Below, in pieces: positions 38,421 to 48,236 of a DNA stretch of 64,000 nt. The notes beneath the pieces were generated by a model. It saw nothing but the letters and a program-made list of their open reading frames with translations, made no database searches and had not been told where the DNA came from. Source of the stretch: CAWEBF01 sp963807235 (GTDB taxonomy: Bacteria; Acidobacteriota; Vicinamibacteria; Vicinamibacterales; UBA2999); assembly GCA_963807235.1 (NCBI GenBank), contig CAWEBF010000006.1:310001-374000 (forward strand). The letters run 5' to 3'. The number at the start of each line of letters is the position of its first letter. Positions within the stretch are counted from its first letter, which is position 1. The position numbers and the translations under genes are program-made.

Positions 38421-39918
38421 GTGCCGATCCACATCGGTGCCATCGACCAGGGCACCAGCAGCACCAGATTCATCATCTTCGACGAGTCCACACGCATCGT
38501 CGCCGAGTCCCAGCTCGAACACGGACAGATCTATCCGCAGCCCGGCTGGGTGGAGCACGACCCGGTCGAGATCTGGCGCAACACGCAGACGGTGATTTCC
38601 GGTGCTCTTCGGGCAGGCGGACTGAAAGCGAGCGACCTGGCCGCTATTGGCATCACGAACCAGCGCGAAACGACGGTCGTGTGGGATCGGCGCACGGGCG
38701 AGCCGCTGGGGAACGCACTCGTCTGGCAGGACACGCGCGTCACGGAGTACCTGCCGCGTTACGTCGAGCGGCCGGGTGTCGAGTTCTTCCGGTCCCGCAC
38801 GGGCCTGCCGCTTTCCAGCTACTTCAGCAGCCTGAAGATCCGCTGGATCCTCGACAACGTTCGCCAGCGCGCGCGAGCTGGCCGAGAGCGGAGACGCACT
38901 GTTCGGCAACATCGACACGTTCCTGGTGTGGCACCTGACGGGCGGTCCAGACGGTGGTCTTCACGTCACCGACGTGACCAACGCCAGCCGGACGCAGTTG
39001 ATGAACCTGGACACGCTGGACTGGGATGCGGAGTTGCTCGCCGCGTTCGAGATCCCCCGCGGGATGCTGCCCTTGATCCGGTCGAGCAGCGAGCGGTATG
39101 GCATGGCGCGCGCCGAGCCGATCGCGGGTGTGCCGATCGCCGGCATCCTCGGCGACCAGCAGGCGGCGCTCGTCGGGCAAACCTGCTTCCGCCCTGGCGA
39201 GGCCAAGAACACGTACGGTACCGGCTGCTTTCTGCTCCTGAACACCGGCGAGTCCGCCGTTCGCTCGTCATCGGGTCTCCTGACCACGGTGGCGTACCGG
39301 ATGGGCACCGAGCCCGCCCGTTACGCGCTCGAGGGCAGCATCGCGGTGACGGGCGCGCTCGTGCAGTGGGTGCGCGACAACCTCGGGCTGATCCAGCGCA
39401 GCTCGGAGATCGAAGCGCTGGCGCGCACCGTGCCGGACAACGGCGGCGTCTACTTCGTGCCGGCCTTCTCCGGGCTCTACGCGCCCCACTGGAACGACGG
39501 CGCCCGCGGGACCATCGTCGGCCTGACGCGCTTCGCCAATCGCGGGCACATCGCCCGCGCCGTGCTGGAGGCGACGGCGTTTCAGACGTGGGAAGTGCTG
39601 CAGGCGATGGAGAAGGACTCCGGCGTGAGCCTCGAAACGCTGCGCGTGGATGGCGGCATGACGGACGACGAGCTGCTGATGCAGTTCCAGGCCGACATCG
39701 TGGACCGTGCCGTGGTGCGGCCGCGAATCAAAGAGACGACCGCGCTGGGCGCGGCCTTCGCCGCGGGATTGGCGATCGGCGCGTTCCGCGATGCGGACGA
39801 TCTGCGTGCGCGCTGGGCCGAAAGCCACCGCTGGCAGCCGCAGATGCAGGACGACGCGCGACAGCAGATGCTGCGCCGGTGGACGAAGGCCGTCAGCCGT
39901 TCGTTGGACTGGATGTAG
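38421..39918 (+). CDS. glpK: Glycerol kinase (one frame break)
   Basis: GTG 38421 opens [27 protein letters not shown] is the FGGY-kinase phosphate loop. Other diagnostics are [78 protein letters not shown] and [18 protein letters not shown]. The frame slips near 38868 in a GC-alternating run: [10 protein letters not shown] continues as [20 protein letters not shown]. The repaired length of about 499 residues is standard for GlpK. It phosphorylates glycerol to sn-glycerol 3-phosphate in the cytoplasm. The glycerol channel gene follows 10 bases later. Confidence 0.95.
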
Positions 39919-39928
39919 GAGGGAGCCG

Positions 39929-40657
39929 TTGCCGTCAGCCGCGTTCGGTGAATTTGTCGGGACCTTCATCCTCCTTCTGCTGGGCAACGGCGTGGTGGCC
40001 GGCGTGCTGCTGAAGCGGTCGAAGGGGGAGAACGCCGGCTGGCTGGCCATGACTGCGGGGTGGGGCTTCGCCGTGATGGCCGGCGTATTCACAGCGTTGG
40101 CGTTCGGCAGCCCCGACGCGCATCTGAATCCGGCGGTGACGCTCAGCGTCGCGGTCTCGAGCGGCGACTTCAGCAAGGTCGTGCCCTATGCGCTGGCGCA
40201 GCTGGCGGGGGCGTTCCTGGGCGCGGTGCTGGTCTGGATCCACTACCTCCCGCATTGGGCGCTCACAGAGGACAAGGACCTGAAGCTCGGGACCTTCTGC
40301 ACGGGTCCCGCGGTCCGGCACCCCGCGGCGAACCTGACCAGCGAGATCATCGCGACGTTCGTGCTGACGCTGGTTGCTGCCGCCATCTCGTCAGGGCGTG
40401 TCAGCGCGACCGGGCTCGCCCCCGGGCTGGGACCGTTCCTCGTCGGCAGCCTGGTATGGGGCATCGGGCTGTCGCTCGGCGGGCCCACCGGGTATGCGAT
40501 CAACCCGGCGCGGGATCTCGGGCCGCGCCTGGCCCACGCCGTCCTGCCGATTCCAGGCAAGCGCGACTCCGACTGGAGCTACGCGCCGATTCCCGTGATT
40601 GGTCCCCTGATCGGAGGCGCCCTCGCGGGCCTTTTCGTTGCCTTCGTAGGAGTGTGA
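39929..40657 (+). CDS. glpF: Glycerol facilitator (MIP/aquaglyceroporin family)
   Basis: 242 residues. The start is TTG 39929, decided by AGGAGGGA a few bases upstream and by the first TM helix ([20 protein letters not shown]). Two NPA boxes, HLNPAVTL near residue 66 and [11 protein letters not shown] near 191, form the pore. Asp after the second NPAR is the mark of glycerol-type rather than water-only channels. Six TM helices are visible. It lets glycerol diffuse into the cell, where the upstream kinase traps it. Intact. Confidence 0.94.
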   Translation: MPSAAFGEFVGTFILLLLGNGVVAGVLLKRSKGENAGWLAMTAGWGFAVMAGVFTALAFGSPDAHLNPAVTLSVAVSSGDFSKVVPYALAQLAGAFLGAVLVWIHYLPHWALTEDKDLKLGTFCTGPAVRHPAANLTSEIIATFVLTLVAAAISSGRVSATGLAPGLGPFLVGSLVWGIGLSLGGPTGYAINPARDLGPRLAHAVLPIPGKRDSDWSYAPIPVIGPLIGGALAGLFVAFVGV

Positions 40658-40679
40658 CGTCAACGCAGCGGACAGCCAG

Positions 40680-41255
40680 GTGTTGATCTTCAAGAACGCG
40701 GTATTTCTTCACGTCCCTAAGACGGGCGGCACATGGGTCAAGGCCGCCGTCAGCAACGCGGGCATCGAGTTCGAAGAATACCTGGTCGACGGCGACATCC
40801 ACGGCGACCTGTCCTATTGCCCGTTCAGGGACAGGTTCATCTTTGCCTTCGTGCGCGAGCCGCTAAGTGTCTACCAGGCGTACTGGCGTTTCAAGACGAT
40901 GGTTGGCTGGGACCAGCGCAATCCGTTCGACATGGACTGTGCAGCGCCGACGTTCCACACCTTTGTAGAGAACGTCCTTCGACTCGAACCAGCGTGGTGC
41001 TCTCGAATGTTCGAAGACTATGTGGGTCGCACAGTGGCCGACGAAATCAGCTTCGTTGGCCGGTACGAAGCGCTCGCTGATGACTTGGTACGCGCCTTGG
41101 GAATGATCGGAGCATCGTTCGATGAGCCGGCACTTCGGGCGACACCGCCGGTCAATATGAGCACTGTGAGTCGCGAATTGACTCAGTGGCCGCCCGAACT
41201 GGAAGCCAGGGTCAGGCGCAGCGAAGAACGAGCGCTTCTTCGATTCGGCTATTGA
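40680..41255 (+). CDS. Sulfotransferase family protein
   Basis: 191 residues from GTG 40680. HVPKTGGTW at residues 11-19 is the 5'-phosphosulfate loop, and FAFVREPLSVYQAYW near 56-69 is the 3'-phosphate-binding motif (Arg59, Ser63) of PAPS-dependent sulfotransferases. The rest is helical, with FVGRYEALADDLVRAL near the C-terminus. The base composition is somewhat less GC-rich than its neighbours, which hints at horizontal gain. No sulfation or polysaccharide genes lie nearby. Acceptor unknown; cytoplasmic. Confidence 0.82.
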   Translation: MLIFKNAVFLHVPKTGGTWVKAAVSNAGIEFEEYLVDGDIHGDLSYCPFRDRFIFAFVREPLSVYQAYWRFKTMVGWDQRNPFDMDCAAPTFHTFVENVLRLEPAWCSRMFEDYVGRTVADEISFVGRYEALADDLVRALGMIGASFDEPALRATPPVNMSTVSRELTQWPPELEARVRRSEERALLRFGY

Positions 41256-41265
41256 TAGTGCATCG

Positions 41266-41676
41266 CTACCTGGCTTGGGTGATGCTTCGCGAGAGGAAGA
41301 CCTCCCCTGCCGCGGCCGATCGCACGGCGGTCACGAGGTCGAACGGCAGGTCGACCTTGTCGACGACGCAGAGCGCACCCATGTCGAGCCATGCCTGTGC
41401 GCTCAGGCTTGCTGTGGTCTGCAGCACGAAGGGGATCGTGTGGCCGGCGGCGCGGAGCATCGCCAACGCCTCGGCCCCGTTGAGCGAAGGCATCATCAGG
41501 TCGCTCACGATCACGTCGGGTTCGAGCGCCACCGCCGCATCCACCAGCTCGCGGCCGTTTGAGACCACGGCAACGACCTCGAACACAGGCTTGAGAAGCT
41601 CGACGATTCGCTCTCGAGAATCGTCGTGGTCGTCGGCGACCAGGACGCGCAGCCTGCCCTGACGCTCGTTGTGCAC
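41266..41676 (-). CDS. Stand-alone response-regulator receiver protein
   Basis: 136 residues from GTG 41676; only a REC domain with no output domain. Acidic pair Asp15-Asp16 (VLVADDHDD), phospho-acceptor Asp59 (DVIVSDLMMP), Thr87/Thr88 (LQTTAS) and Lys107 (VVDKVD) are all present, so it should be phosphorylatable. It ends 10 bases from the convergent sulfotransferase and lies 71 bases downstream of the Crp/Fnr gene on the same strand. No histidine kinase is in the window. Confidence 0.9.
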   Translation of the reverse strand: MHNERQGRLRVLVADDHDDSRERIVELLKPVFEVVAVVSNGRELVDAAVALEPDVIVSDLMMPSLNGAEALAMLRAAGHTIPFVLQTTASLSAQAWLDMGALCVVDKVDLPFDLVTAVRSAAAGEVFLSRSITQAR

Positions 41677-41747
41677 ATCGCAGCATCACCGGACGCTGAC
41701 GCCGGTGTCGTTGCGCTGGCGCAATGAGGGCGCGACCGGTCAAGCAC

Positions 41748-42428
41748 TCAGTCGAGCAGGAGCTTCTCCGGCCAGATGATCTGGACAATGCCGCGGCTCT
41801 TGGTGATCACGCCGTCCCGTTCCCAACGCTTGAGCAGGCGGCTGGCCGTGAAGGGGCTGACATCGGCGAGGGAGGCTAATTGCTCGTTCTTGATCCGGAC
41901 TTCGACGCCTGACGGTTTGCGCGTGCCGGTCCGGACGCCAAGGCGCGTGAGCACGCGGGCCAGGCGTTGTTCGGCAGTGGCTGTGACTAGCCTCTCGTGC
42001 CGTTCGGCGAACACGGCCACGTAGCGGAGCGCGACGTTCAATGCGTTCTCCGGCAGCCGCGGGTGCTCGTCAGCAAACGCCTGAATCGTCTTACGTGTCC
42101 AGACGGCGACCTCGCCGGACTCGAGCGATTCGGCGGTCCCGATGTAGTCGACTGGCTGCGTCAGGATCGTGCCAAGGCCAAAGACCTCGCCGGGCACCAG
42201 AATCGCCATCACGATTTCGCGGCCTGTGTGAGCCAGCCGGGCGAACTTCACCCGCCCCTTTTTCAGCACGAACAGTTGCTCGGCCGGCTCTCCGGTCCTG
42301 AAGAGTATTTGCGCAGGCCGGAGCGTGCGCCGGCGCGATCCAGCGATGATCTCCCGTCGCGCCCCGGGCGCGATGCCGGCAAGCAGCTCGTCCCTGAAGT
42401 CGTGCGGGCGCGAGCGGTGCGTGGACAC
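41748..42428 (-). CDS. Crp/Fnr family transcriptional regulator
   Basis: 226 residues from GTG 42428 (VVSTHRSRPHDFRDELLAG). Cyclic-nucleotide-type effector domain ~15-125 (ILFRTGEPAEQLFVLKKGRV, ILVPGEVFGLGTIL), dimerisation helix ~130-155, and a winged HTH at ~165-220 (VRIKNEQLASLADVSPFTAS, RLLKRWERDGVITKSRG). No N-terminal Cys cluster, so not an iron-sulfur Fnr. The start lies 15 bases after the stop of the beta-lactamase-like gene on the same strand. Longer upstream frames overlap that gene and are unlikely. Confidence 0.9.
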   Translation of the reverse strand: MSTHRSRPHDFRDELLAGIAPGARREIIAGSRRRTLRPAQILFRTGEPAEQLFVLKKGRVKFARLAHTGREIVMAILVPGEVFGLGTILTQPVDYIGTAESLESGEVAVWTRKTIQAFADEHPRLPENALNVALRYVAVFAERHERLVTATAEQRLARVLTRLGVRTGTRKPSGVEVRIKNEQLASLADVSPFTASRLLKRWERDGVITKSRGIVQIIWPEKLLLD

Positions 42429-42442
42429 GACACCCTGCTTGT

Positions 42443-43765
42443 TCAGTTCGTACTCACGCTGCGGGGCGCGCTGCCTCCGACCACGGCCTGCATGACCATG
42501 TTCTCGAAGTCCCGCAGGAATTCCTGATTGGACGTTTGCGTCATCGCAATCGCGATGAGCTTTTCCTTTCGGTCGACCCAGAAGTGGGTTCCGAACAAGC
42601 CGCTCCATCCGAAGCTTCCTTCAGAAAGGAACGAATTGCGTGCGACGGGATCATTCACCACGCGCACGCTGAGGCCGTACCATTCACCGCGCGGCCGTCC
42701 CGGCAGCGTGTCCGGCGCGAACACCGATCCCATCAGCTCGACGAGCCGCGGGCTGAGAATCCGCACGCCGTTCAGTTCGCCCCCGTTGACCAGCATCAGC
42801 GCGAACTGCGCGTAATCGGTTGCGGTGCTGACCAGGCCACCGCCGCCTGAGAAGTAGACGCCGTTCATGAAGTTTGGATTCGGCGTCGGCCGCAGCCCCT
42901 CGGGCGTGCGCGAGTAGAGCGTCACGAGCCTCGGGTTGCCCACGGGGACGACGTAGGTCGTGTCTTTCATCTCGAGCGGGTCGAAGAGGCGCTGCTTCAG
43001 GAAACGATCGATGGGCATCCCGGCAGCCACTTCCACGATTCGCGAGAGGATGTCGAAGCCGGCCGCGGCGCTGTAGGCCCACCGCGCGCCGGGCTGGAAT
43101 TCGAGCGGCACCTTGCCGAGACGCGGGATGTAATCCGCCAGCGTTTCCGTGGCACTGGCCGCGACGGCGCGTGCGCCGACGTTGCTCATCGGGCCGCTGA
43201 CGGCTCCCGACGTGTGCGTCAACAAGTCGCGGACCGTGACCGCGCGCTCCACGGGGACGGTGTAGAACCTGGGCTCGGGCGCAGGGCCTCCGGTTCTTCC
43301 ACCCGGTGCGGGACCGCCGCCGCGGGCGCCGGCCGGCGCGGGCAACGCCACGGCCACCGTCATGTCCTTCCACTCGGGAATGAACTTCGAGACGGGGTCC
43401 TGCAGCCGAACCTTTCCTTCTTCCATCATCATGAGGATGGCCACGCCGATGACCGGCTTGGTCATCGACATGATCCGGAAGATGCCGTCCTTGTGCATCG
43501 GCTTCTTCGTTTCCAGATCCATGAGGCCATGGGCCTCGTGGTGGCCGATGCGGCCGTTGCGGGCCACGAGCGTGACCGCCCCCGAAAAGCTGCCCGCCGC
43601 GATATGCCGCTGCACGAGCTCGGCGACTCGCTTCAGCCGATCCGTAGAGAGGCCGACTTCCTCGGGCTTCGCCGTCGGCGCCGCGGCCGTCAGTGGCCAG
43701 GCGAGTGTGAGACAGCCGATGATGGCGAGCGCCGTCAGCTTGGTTCGAAGCGGTTCGGCGGTCAT
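42443..43765 (-). CDS. Serine hydrolase, class C beta-lactamase-like, secreted
   Basis: 440 residues from ATG 43765, with GAGGAAGTGAC just upstream. Signal peptide ~1-29. Ser100 in SMTK (IFRIMSMTKPVIG) is the nucleophile with Lys103. The Tyr motif reads WAYSAAAGFDIL instead of the usual YSN. Between ~140 and 175 is a Gly/Pro-rich loop. Late strand FGTHFWVDRKEKLIAIAM corresponds to the KTG region. Such proteins act as esterases, D-aminopeptidases or transesterases more often than as true beta-lactamases. Intact, and first gene before the Crp/Fnr and receiver genes. Confidence 0.92.
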   Translation of the reverse strand: MTAEPLRTKLTALAIIGCLTLAWPLTAAAPTAKPEEVGLSTDRLKRVAELVQRHIAAGSFSGAVTLVARNGRIGHHEAHGLMDLETKKPMHKDGIFRIMSMTKPVIGVAILMMMEEGKVRLQDPVSKFIPEWKDMTVAVALPAPAGARGGGPAPGGRTGGPAPEPRFYTVPVERAVTVRDLLTHTSGAVSGPMSNVGARAVAASATETLADYIPRLGKVPLEFQPGARWAYSAAAGFDILSRIVEVAAGMPIDRFLKQRLFDPLEMKDTTYVVPVGNPRLVTLYSRTPEGLRPTPNPNFMNGVYFSGGGGLVSTATDYAQFALMLVNGGELNGVRILSPRLVELMGSVFAPDTLPGRPRGEWYGLSVRVVNDPVARNSFLSEGSFGWSGLFGTHFWVDRKEKLIAIAMTQTSNQEFLRDFENMVMQAVVGGSAPRSVSTN

Positions 43766-43836
43766 GTCACTTCCTCTCTCGCCGCGCATTCTACTAGTCG
43801 CGGTCGTCGGATTTCAGAAATTCATCAGACACGACC

Positions 43837-43985
43837 TCACTTGCGTGGCTGGAGAGTGAACACATCGGGACCCAGCCGAACCACATAGGTGTTGCGACCA
43901 TCGAGCGCGGCGGCGCGCACGACAGCGCCGCCACAGGTTGTTGACGTCGATAACGTTTGCCGCCACCGGCTACCTTCTTTCTCGA
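43837..43985 (-). pseudogene. C-terminal gene remnant
   Basis: In one minus-strand frame the sequence reads RAAALDGRNTYVVRLGPDVF and TLQPRK before a stop at 43837-43839. Upstream codons become incoherent within ~40 residues, and the TIGR03435 gene ends at 44004. It looks like the tail of a lost or broken gene. Family not recognised. Confidence 0.3.
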
Positions 43986-44003
43986 TCAAGTTCGTCCCTG
44001 GGC

Positions 44004-44959
44004 CTAGTTCGGGGTCGGCGGCTCCACACTGTCGATCACCAGCACGTCGACCGGCGCGCGCACCGAGTCGAGTTTGAGCCCGAGCTGCTCCTTGAGCGCC
44101 GTCATCACCGACGAGCCGTCCGACTGGGGGATGTTGGCGGCCGCCCCGCAGGCACGTTCATGCCCATCCCTTGCGCCATCGCCAGCAGCGCTTGCAGATC
44201 CAGCTTCATGTCGAAGTCGTAGCGGCCGGTCAGGCCGGTCTTGTCGCGAATGTGGCGGCCGGTCATCTGCGTCAGCAACTCGATCAGTTGCTTGATCTCC
44301 TGTCCGTCGCCGTGCACGGAGATGTTCGCCGGGCCGCCGGCCACATTCGGCGCCAGCGTGCAGTTGAGGACCCCGCCCGGCTTGGCCATGACCGCGGAAA
44401 CATCGCCCTGGGCGAGTGCCTCCGCCCGCTTGGCGTTGAGCGCCTCGGCATTGGAGCAGTCCGACGTCGACGGCTTGATGTCGGGCCCCAGCCGGCCGTC
44501 GCTGCGCGCGACAACAAGGTCGTAAACCCGCATCTCGCGTGACTCGGTGTGTGCCTTCAGCTGGAACCGCTCGATCAGCAGGTTCTTCACCAGCGGCATC
44601 ATCTCCTTCCGCGTGAGCGTGCCGCCGCCGGAGGCCTTCGCGATGATGTCGAACTTGGCGTTCATGAGCGCGGGTGGGCCGCCGTCAACCCGGAAATCCT
44701 GCATTTCGTACGCGAACCCGATGAGCATCTTCAGCGGGAGGTTTTGGACCGTGACTCTTCCGCCCGGCTGTGGCCTCACCATCGGGATCATGCTCAACGG
44801 GTTGGCCGGATCGGGGTTGCTCGGTTTGATCGCGGCGACCTCGAAGGTCGCGTCGGACGATGCTGCGGCCGAGGGTGCGGTGGTGTCCTGCGCAGACGCG
44901 GCTGTGGCAGCGATCAGGATGGCGAGAGCGAAACCACGCGTCGAGCGGATCATGTTCAT
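44004..44959 (-). CDS. TIGR03435 family protein (one frame break)
   Basis: ATG 44959, with AAAGG upstream, gives a signal peptide (RGFALAILIAATAASAQ). FEVAAIKPSNPD is the N-terminal hallmark of TIGR03435, a family greatly expanded in soil Acidobacteria and of unknown function. Further blocks are NLPLKMLIGFAYEMQDFRVD, NLLIERFQLKAHTESREMRV, YDLVVARSDGRLGPDIKPS and KTGLTGRYDFDMKLD. The frame slips near 44145, and ANIPQSDGSSVMTALKEQLG continues to VDVLVIDSVEPPTPN, the conserved C-terminus. It is 19 bases downstream of the ABC permease, so probably the last gene of that operon. Confidence 0.9.
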
Positions 44960-44977
44960 CAACCTTTCAGCTTCTCT

Positions 44978-46655
44978 TCACGTATGTCGAATGCGGCTGA
45001 GCGACCAGGGCGCCAGCGCGCTGACCATCAGCGGCAGCAGTGCCGGCGACAGCTACCGAGATGGCGTTCGTCGCAGACATCCCGGCAAGCTGCCGCCGGC
45101 CATGTGCAGCACTGTCAGCCACGCCGCCCCGAATGCCGCCGAGATCGCGACGGCGCCGCACGCGTAGCGAATGGTCAGCACGCGCTCCGCGAAGCCGCTC
45201 CAGAAGAGGTAGACGATCGCGAACACCATCGCTGCCGCGGCGATCCAGCCTGTCGCCCTGAGAATCGCGCCCAGCAGGAATTCCGGTCCGATCCCGCGTC
45301 GTGCGGCCAGATCGAGCAGGACGATTGCGAGATACCAGAGCAACAGCAGCGAGCCCGCGACGATCAGACGACGGGGGTAGCGCGCGCGGAGCGCCGTGAA
45401 CGCCGCGAGCGAGGCGACCATGACGGCGACGACGACGGACGCGATGACCACCAGCGCGGCGATTGCGTACCCGTCAGTGCCGCCGAAGGCGTCTCCGATC
45501 GCATGCGCCGCATCTGCAGCAACCCCGGGAGCGCGTCCTTTTCTGCCGTCCGCCAGCCATGCCCCCCATGCGCTCAAGAGTGAACTGGATACCACACACT
45601 CACGCCGATCGCGATCAGCGCAGCCAGCAGGCAGGCCGATCCGCACGAGCACTTTCAGGCCGGCCAGCTGCGCGGTGCCGTACGGCTGGGTCGCCTCGAA
45701 CGCGCTGGCGTACATGCGTCCCTGTCTTCCGGCGAATGCCGAAGGCATTGCCTCCGAGGCGAGCAGCACGATCGGGACGGCAAAGCACCATGAACGAAAC
45801 GGCAGCGACGGCGGCGCATGAGCGTCGAAGGGGATGCTGATCGCGAACAGCAGTGGGATCAGCATCGCGAGCGCCAGTCCGATCGCCAGCACCGGCAATC
45901 CACTGGACTTCAGCTCGAACCACACCTGCGCCCTCGTCGCTGACGAGGTGGGACACGGGAACCGGAACAGGGTGACGAGCCAGTCCGGGTATCCGCCCGA
46001 TCCCGCCGTCCGGGCACGCTCGCGAGGCATCGCCCCGGCGCTGCCGCGCTACCCCGGCGACCGTGAGACCGAACGACACGACGCCAATCAGGACCATCAG
46101 TGCGTTCTCGAGCGAGCGAGAACTCGACCTGCAATGGCGACGCCACACGATTCTGGAGCAGAGCGAACGAACGGCAAGAGAGATGGCCATCGATCCAACC
46201 CACTGGACGACTCTGTTTCGGGTCGACCATTGCACGCAGGTATAACAAAGTGGTAGGCCACGATCCACACGGTCACAGAGAACAACGGGAGCGGCATGGC
46301 CAAAGGCGAACCCAGGAGAGCCGCGGATACGAGGTACAACGCCGTGCAGGAGACGGCGTCGTACACCATGGCGACGCCGACGAACAGACCGTCGGGACCG
46401 GACGTGAGTAGAGAAGATAGAACGGAAAGCCGGGCTTGTACCCGTCCATGAACCGGCCGCCATTGAGCTTCGCAATGGAAAACCAGAAGAAGGCGTGCGT
46501 CGCGATGAGGATCCAGAATGCCATGGTCGCGTCGGCGTCGAAAAAAGTCAGCGCGGCCGAGCGCCGCGACAATCCCCAGGGCCAGGCGCTGAGGCGGCCT
46601 CGATGCGCGACAGCCGCCAGTTCTCCCACAGCATGGCGACGATGGGCGAGCGCAT
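44978..46655 (-). CDS. ABC-2 type transporter permease (at least five frame breaks)
   Basis: ATG 46655 opens MRSPIVAMLWENWRLSRIEA, two bases after the ATPase stop. Hydrophobic pieces occur in order across frames: [100 protein letters not shown] and AISAAFGAAWLTVLHMAGGS. It ends ALLPLMVSALAPWSLSRIRH at 44978. Breaks are inferred near 46600, 46400, 46110, 45960, 45620 and 45070. The repaired protein is about 560 residues with 10-12 TM helices, as expected for the partner of a YtrA-regulated ATPase. Confidence 0.75.
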
Positions 46656-46657
46656 GG

Positions 46658-47564
46658 CTAGGCTGCCTCCACCTGCTGGCGGTTGCGGCCGGCGCGCGCC
46701 AGAAAGATCTCTTCGAGCGTGGCGTCGCGCGATTCGACGACCTCACCGCCGAGCGCAAGGACCGAGTGATGGAACTGCTCGAGCGACCCGCTGTGGACGA
46801 CGCTCCACGTGCGGCCTCCACCTTCCATGGCCAGCGCGGTCTCGAGGGACGGAGGCTGATCGAAGTGCTCGACGAACCGCACACGGCTGCGTTGGTAGCC
46901 GCGGCGCACGTCGTCGAGTGCGCCGCTCAGCGTCACGCGGCCCTGGTGCATCAGCGTCACGTGGTCGGACATCCGCTCCACCTCGTCGAGCAGGTGCGAC
47001 GAGAAGATCACCGTCCGCCCGTCATCGGCCACGGTGCGGACGATGGCATCGAGGATGTCGCGGCGCACGACCGCGTCGAGGCCGGAGGAGGGCTCGTCCA
47101 GAATCAGCAGCTCGGGACGATGGGCCACGGCCGCGATCAGGCCGGCCTGGGCGCGCATGCCCTCTCGAGAGCTCCTTGATCTTCTTGGCCGGGTCCAGCG
47201 CGAACGTCTCGAGCAGCTCGCGCGCATACGACGCATCCCAGGTCGGATGGAAGGCCTGCGTGTAGCGCATCAGCTCGTCGACGCGCATCCACTCCGGCAG
47301 CTCGCGCTCCTCGGAAAGGTAGCCGACGCGGCTCAGCACGCCGACCGGGTCGCGCACCGGATCGAGACCGAAGACGCGCACGGAACCGGTGGTGGCGCGC
47401 AGCAGCCCGAGCAGATGCTTGAGGAGCGTCGTCTTGCCGGCGCCGTTGGCGCCCACGAGGCCGTGGATCTGGCCCGCGGTGGCGCTTAAGGACACGCCAT
47501 CGAGCGCGCTCTTGCCGCCGAACGATCGCGAGAGGTTGTTGACGTCGACGACGGTCTGTCCCAT
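46658..47564 (-). CDS. ABC transporter ATP-binding protein (one frame break)
   Basis: ATG 47564, 4 bases after the GntR stop. Walker A VGANGAGKTT at residues 37-46. The frame slips near 47165, splitting the signature: KKIKELSRG continues as MRAQAGLIAAVAHRPELLIL in another frame. Walker B is LLILDEPSSGLD, and the switch His lies in VIFSSHLLDEVERM. The C-terminal ~90 residues form an accessory domain (RVRFVEHFDQPPSLETAL). The length, about 302 residues, fits the BcrA/YtrB group, which often exports peptide antibiotics or lipids. Confidence 0.92.
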
Positions 47565-47568
47565 GAAA

Positions 47569-47988
47569 CTATCTCTCCCTCTCCACTTCCGCGGGTTCGG
47601 CGTTGTCGCCGGGGTTCATGGCCACCTTGCGTTCCCGGACCATCCGGAGGATGTCGTCCACGGTGAAGTTCAACTGGTGCGCCTCGGCCAGCAGAGCGTC
47701 GATGCGCTGCTCGATGACGCGGCGCCGCTCCCGGATCGCCAGCTGAGGACGCCCTTCGGAGACAAACGTGCCCGAGCCCTGGCGCTTGTGGACGACACCG
47801 AGGATCTCCAAATCGCCGTACACCTTCACGATCGTGTTTGGCGTCACCTTCAGCTGCAGCGCCAACGTCCGGATGGGGGGAAGCTCCTCGCCGGGCCGCA
47901 GCAGCCCAGATGCCACTATGTACTTGACCTGGTTGACGATCTGTCGATAGATCGGCACGCCGTCTGTCACGTTGATGGTGATGTCCAT
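47569..47988 (-). CDS. GntR family regulator, YtrA subfamily
   Basis: 139 residues from ATG 47988. Residues 1-75 form the GntR winged HTH (VPIYRQIVNQVKYIVASGLL, ELPPIRTLALQLKVTPNTIV, KRQGSGTFV). Only a short C-terminal helical extension follows, which defines YtrA-type members. These usually repress their own ABC operon and are released by cell-wall-active compounds. It is the first gene of the ABC operon, and a perfect palindrome lies 30 bases upstream of its start, in keeping with autoregulation. Confidence 0.93.
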   Translation of the reverse strand: MDITINVTDGVPIYRQIVNQVKYIVASGLLRPGEELPPIRTLALQLKVTPNTIVKVYGDLEILGVVHKRQGSGTFVSEGRPQLAIRERRRVIEQRIDALLAEAHQLNFTVDDILRMVRERKVAMNPGDNAEPAEVERER

Positions 47989-48017
47989 GCGGGAGTTCTA
48001 GCGATCAGCCAGGTTCA

Positions 48018-48057
48018 AGTGTATGGGTACACTGATACAATTATTGCGGGCTGTCAA
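48018..48057 (-). promoter_or_regulatory. Promoter/operator of the GntR-ABC operon
   Basis: AGTGTA-TGGG-TACACT (48018-48033) is a perfect palindrome, nested with TGTAT-N10-ATACA (48020-48039). YtrA-type regulators bind palindromes of this kind. On the minus strand a TTGACA hexamer (48052-48057) lies just upstream and would be the -35 element, putting the palindrome over the -10/+1 region; a -10 hexamer is not clear. Confidence 0.55.
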
Positions 48058-48160
48058 GCGCGAATTCGATGACGGCGGGAAAAAACCTGGGCCGCTCGAG
48101 GCGCCGGTGATCGACAGCCTCGAACGGCCCTGCGAAAAAGCGCGATGAGCGCTACTGGCC

Positions 48161-48176
48161 CCGGCCAATTGGCCGG
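48161..48176. repeat. 16-bp perfect palindrome CCGGCCAATTGGCCGG
   Basis: Lies in the 240-base gap between the GntR operon promoter and the end of the FG-GAP gene. It is flanked by CTACTGGCC on both sides (48153-48161 and 48181-48189). It could serve as terminator of the minus-strand FG-GAP gene. The rest of the gap shows no gene. Confidence 0.45.
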
Positions 48177-48236
48177 CGGCCTACTGGCCGCGGCCTCCTG
48201 GCGCGCCTCCACGATCGCAATCAACTCGCCGGCTCG

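Noticed and set aside
48001..48060. tRNA-like or riboswitch-like leader before the GntR gene
   Set aside because: The structured element is a simple palindrome typical of an operator; no cloverleaf or aptamer features are present. No tRNA-like T-loop was found in any other spacer that I read.
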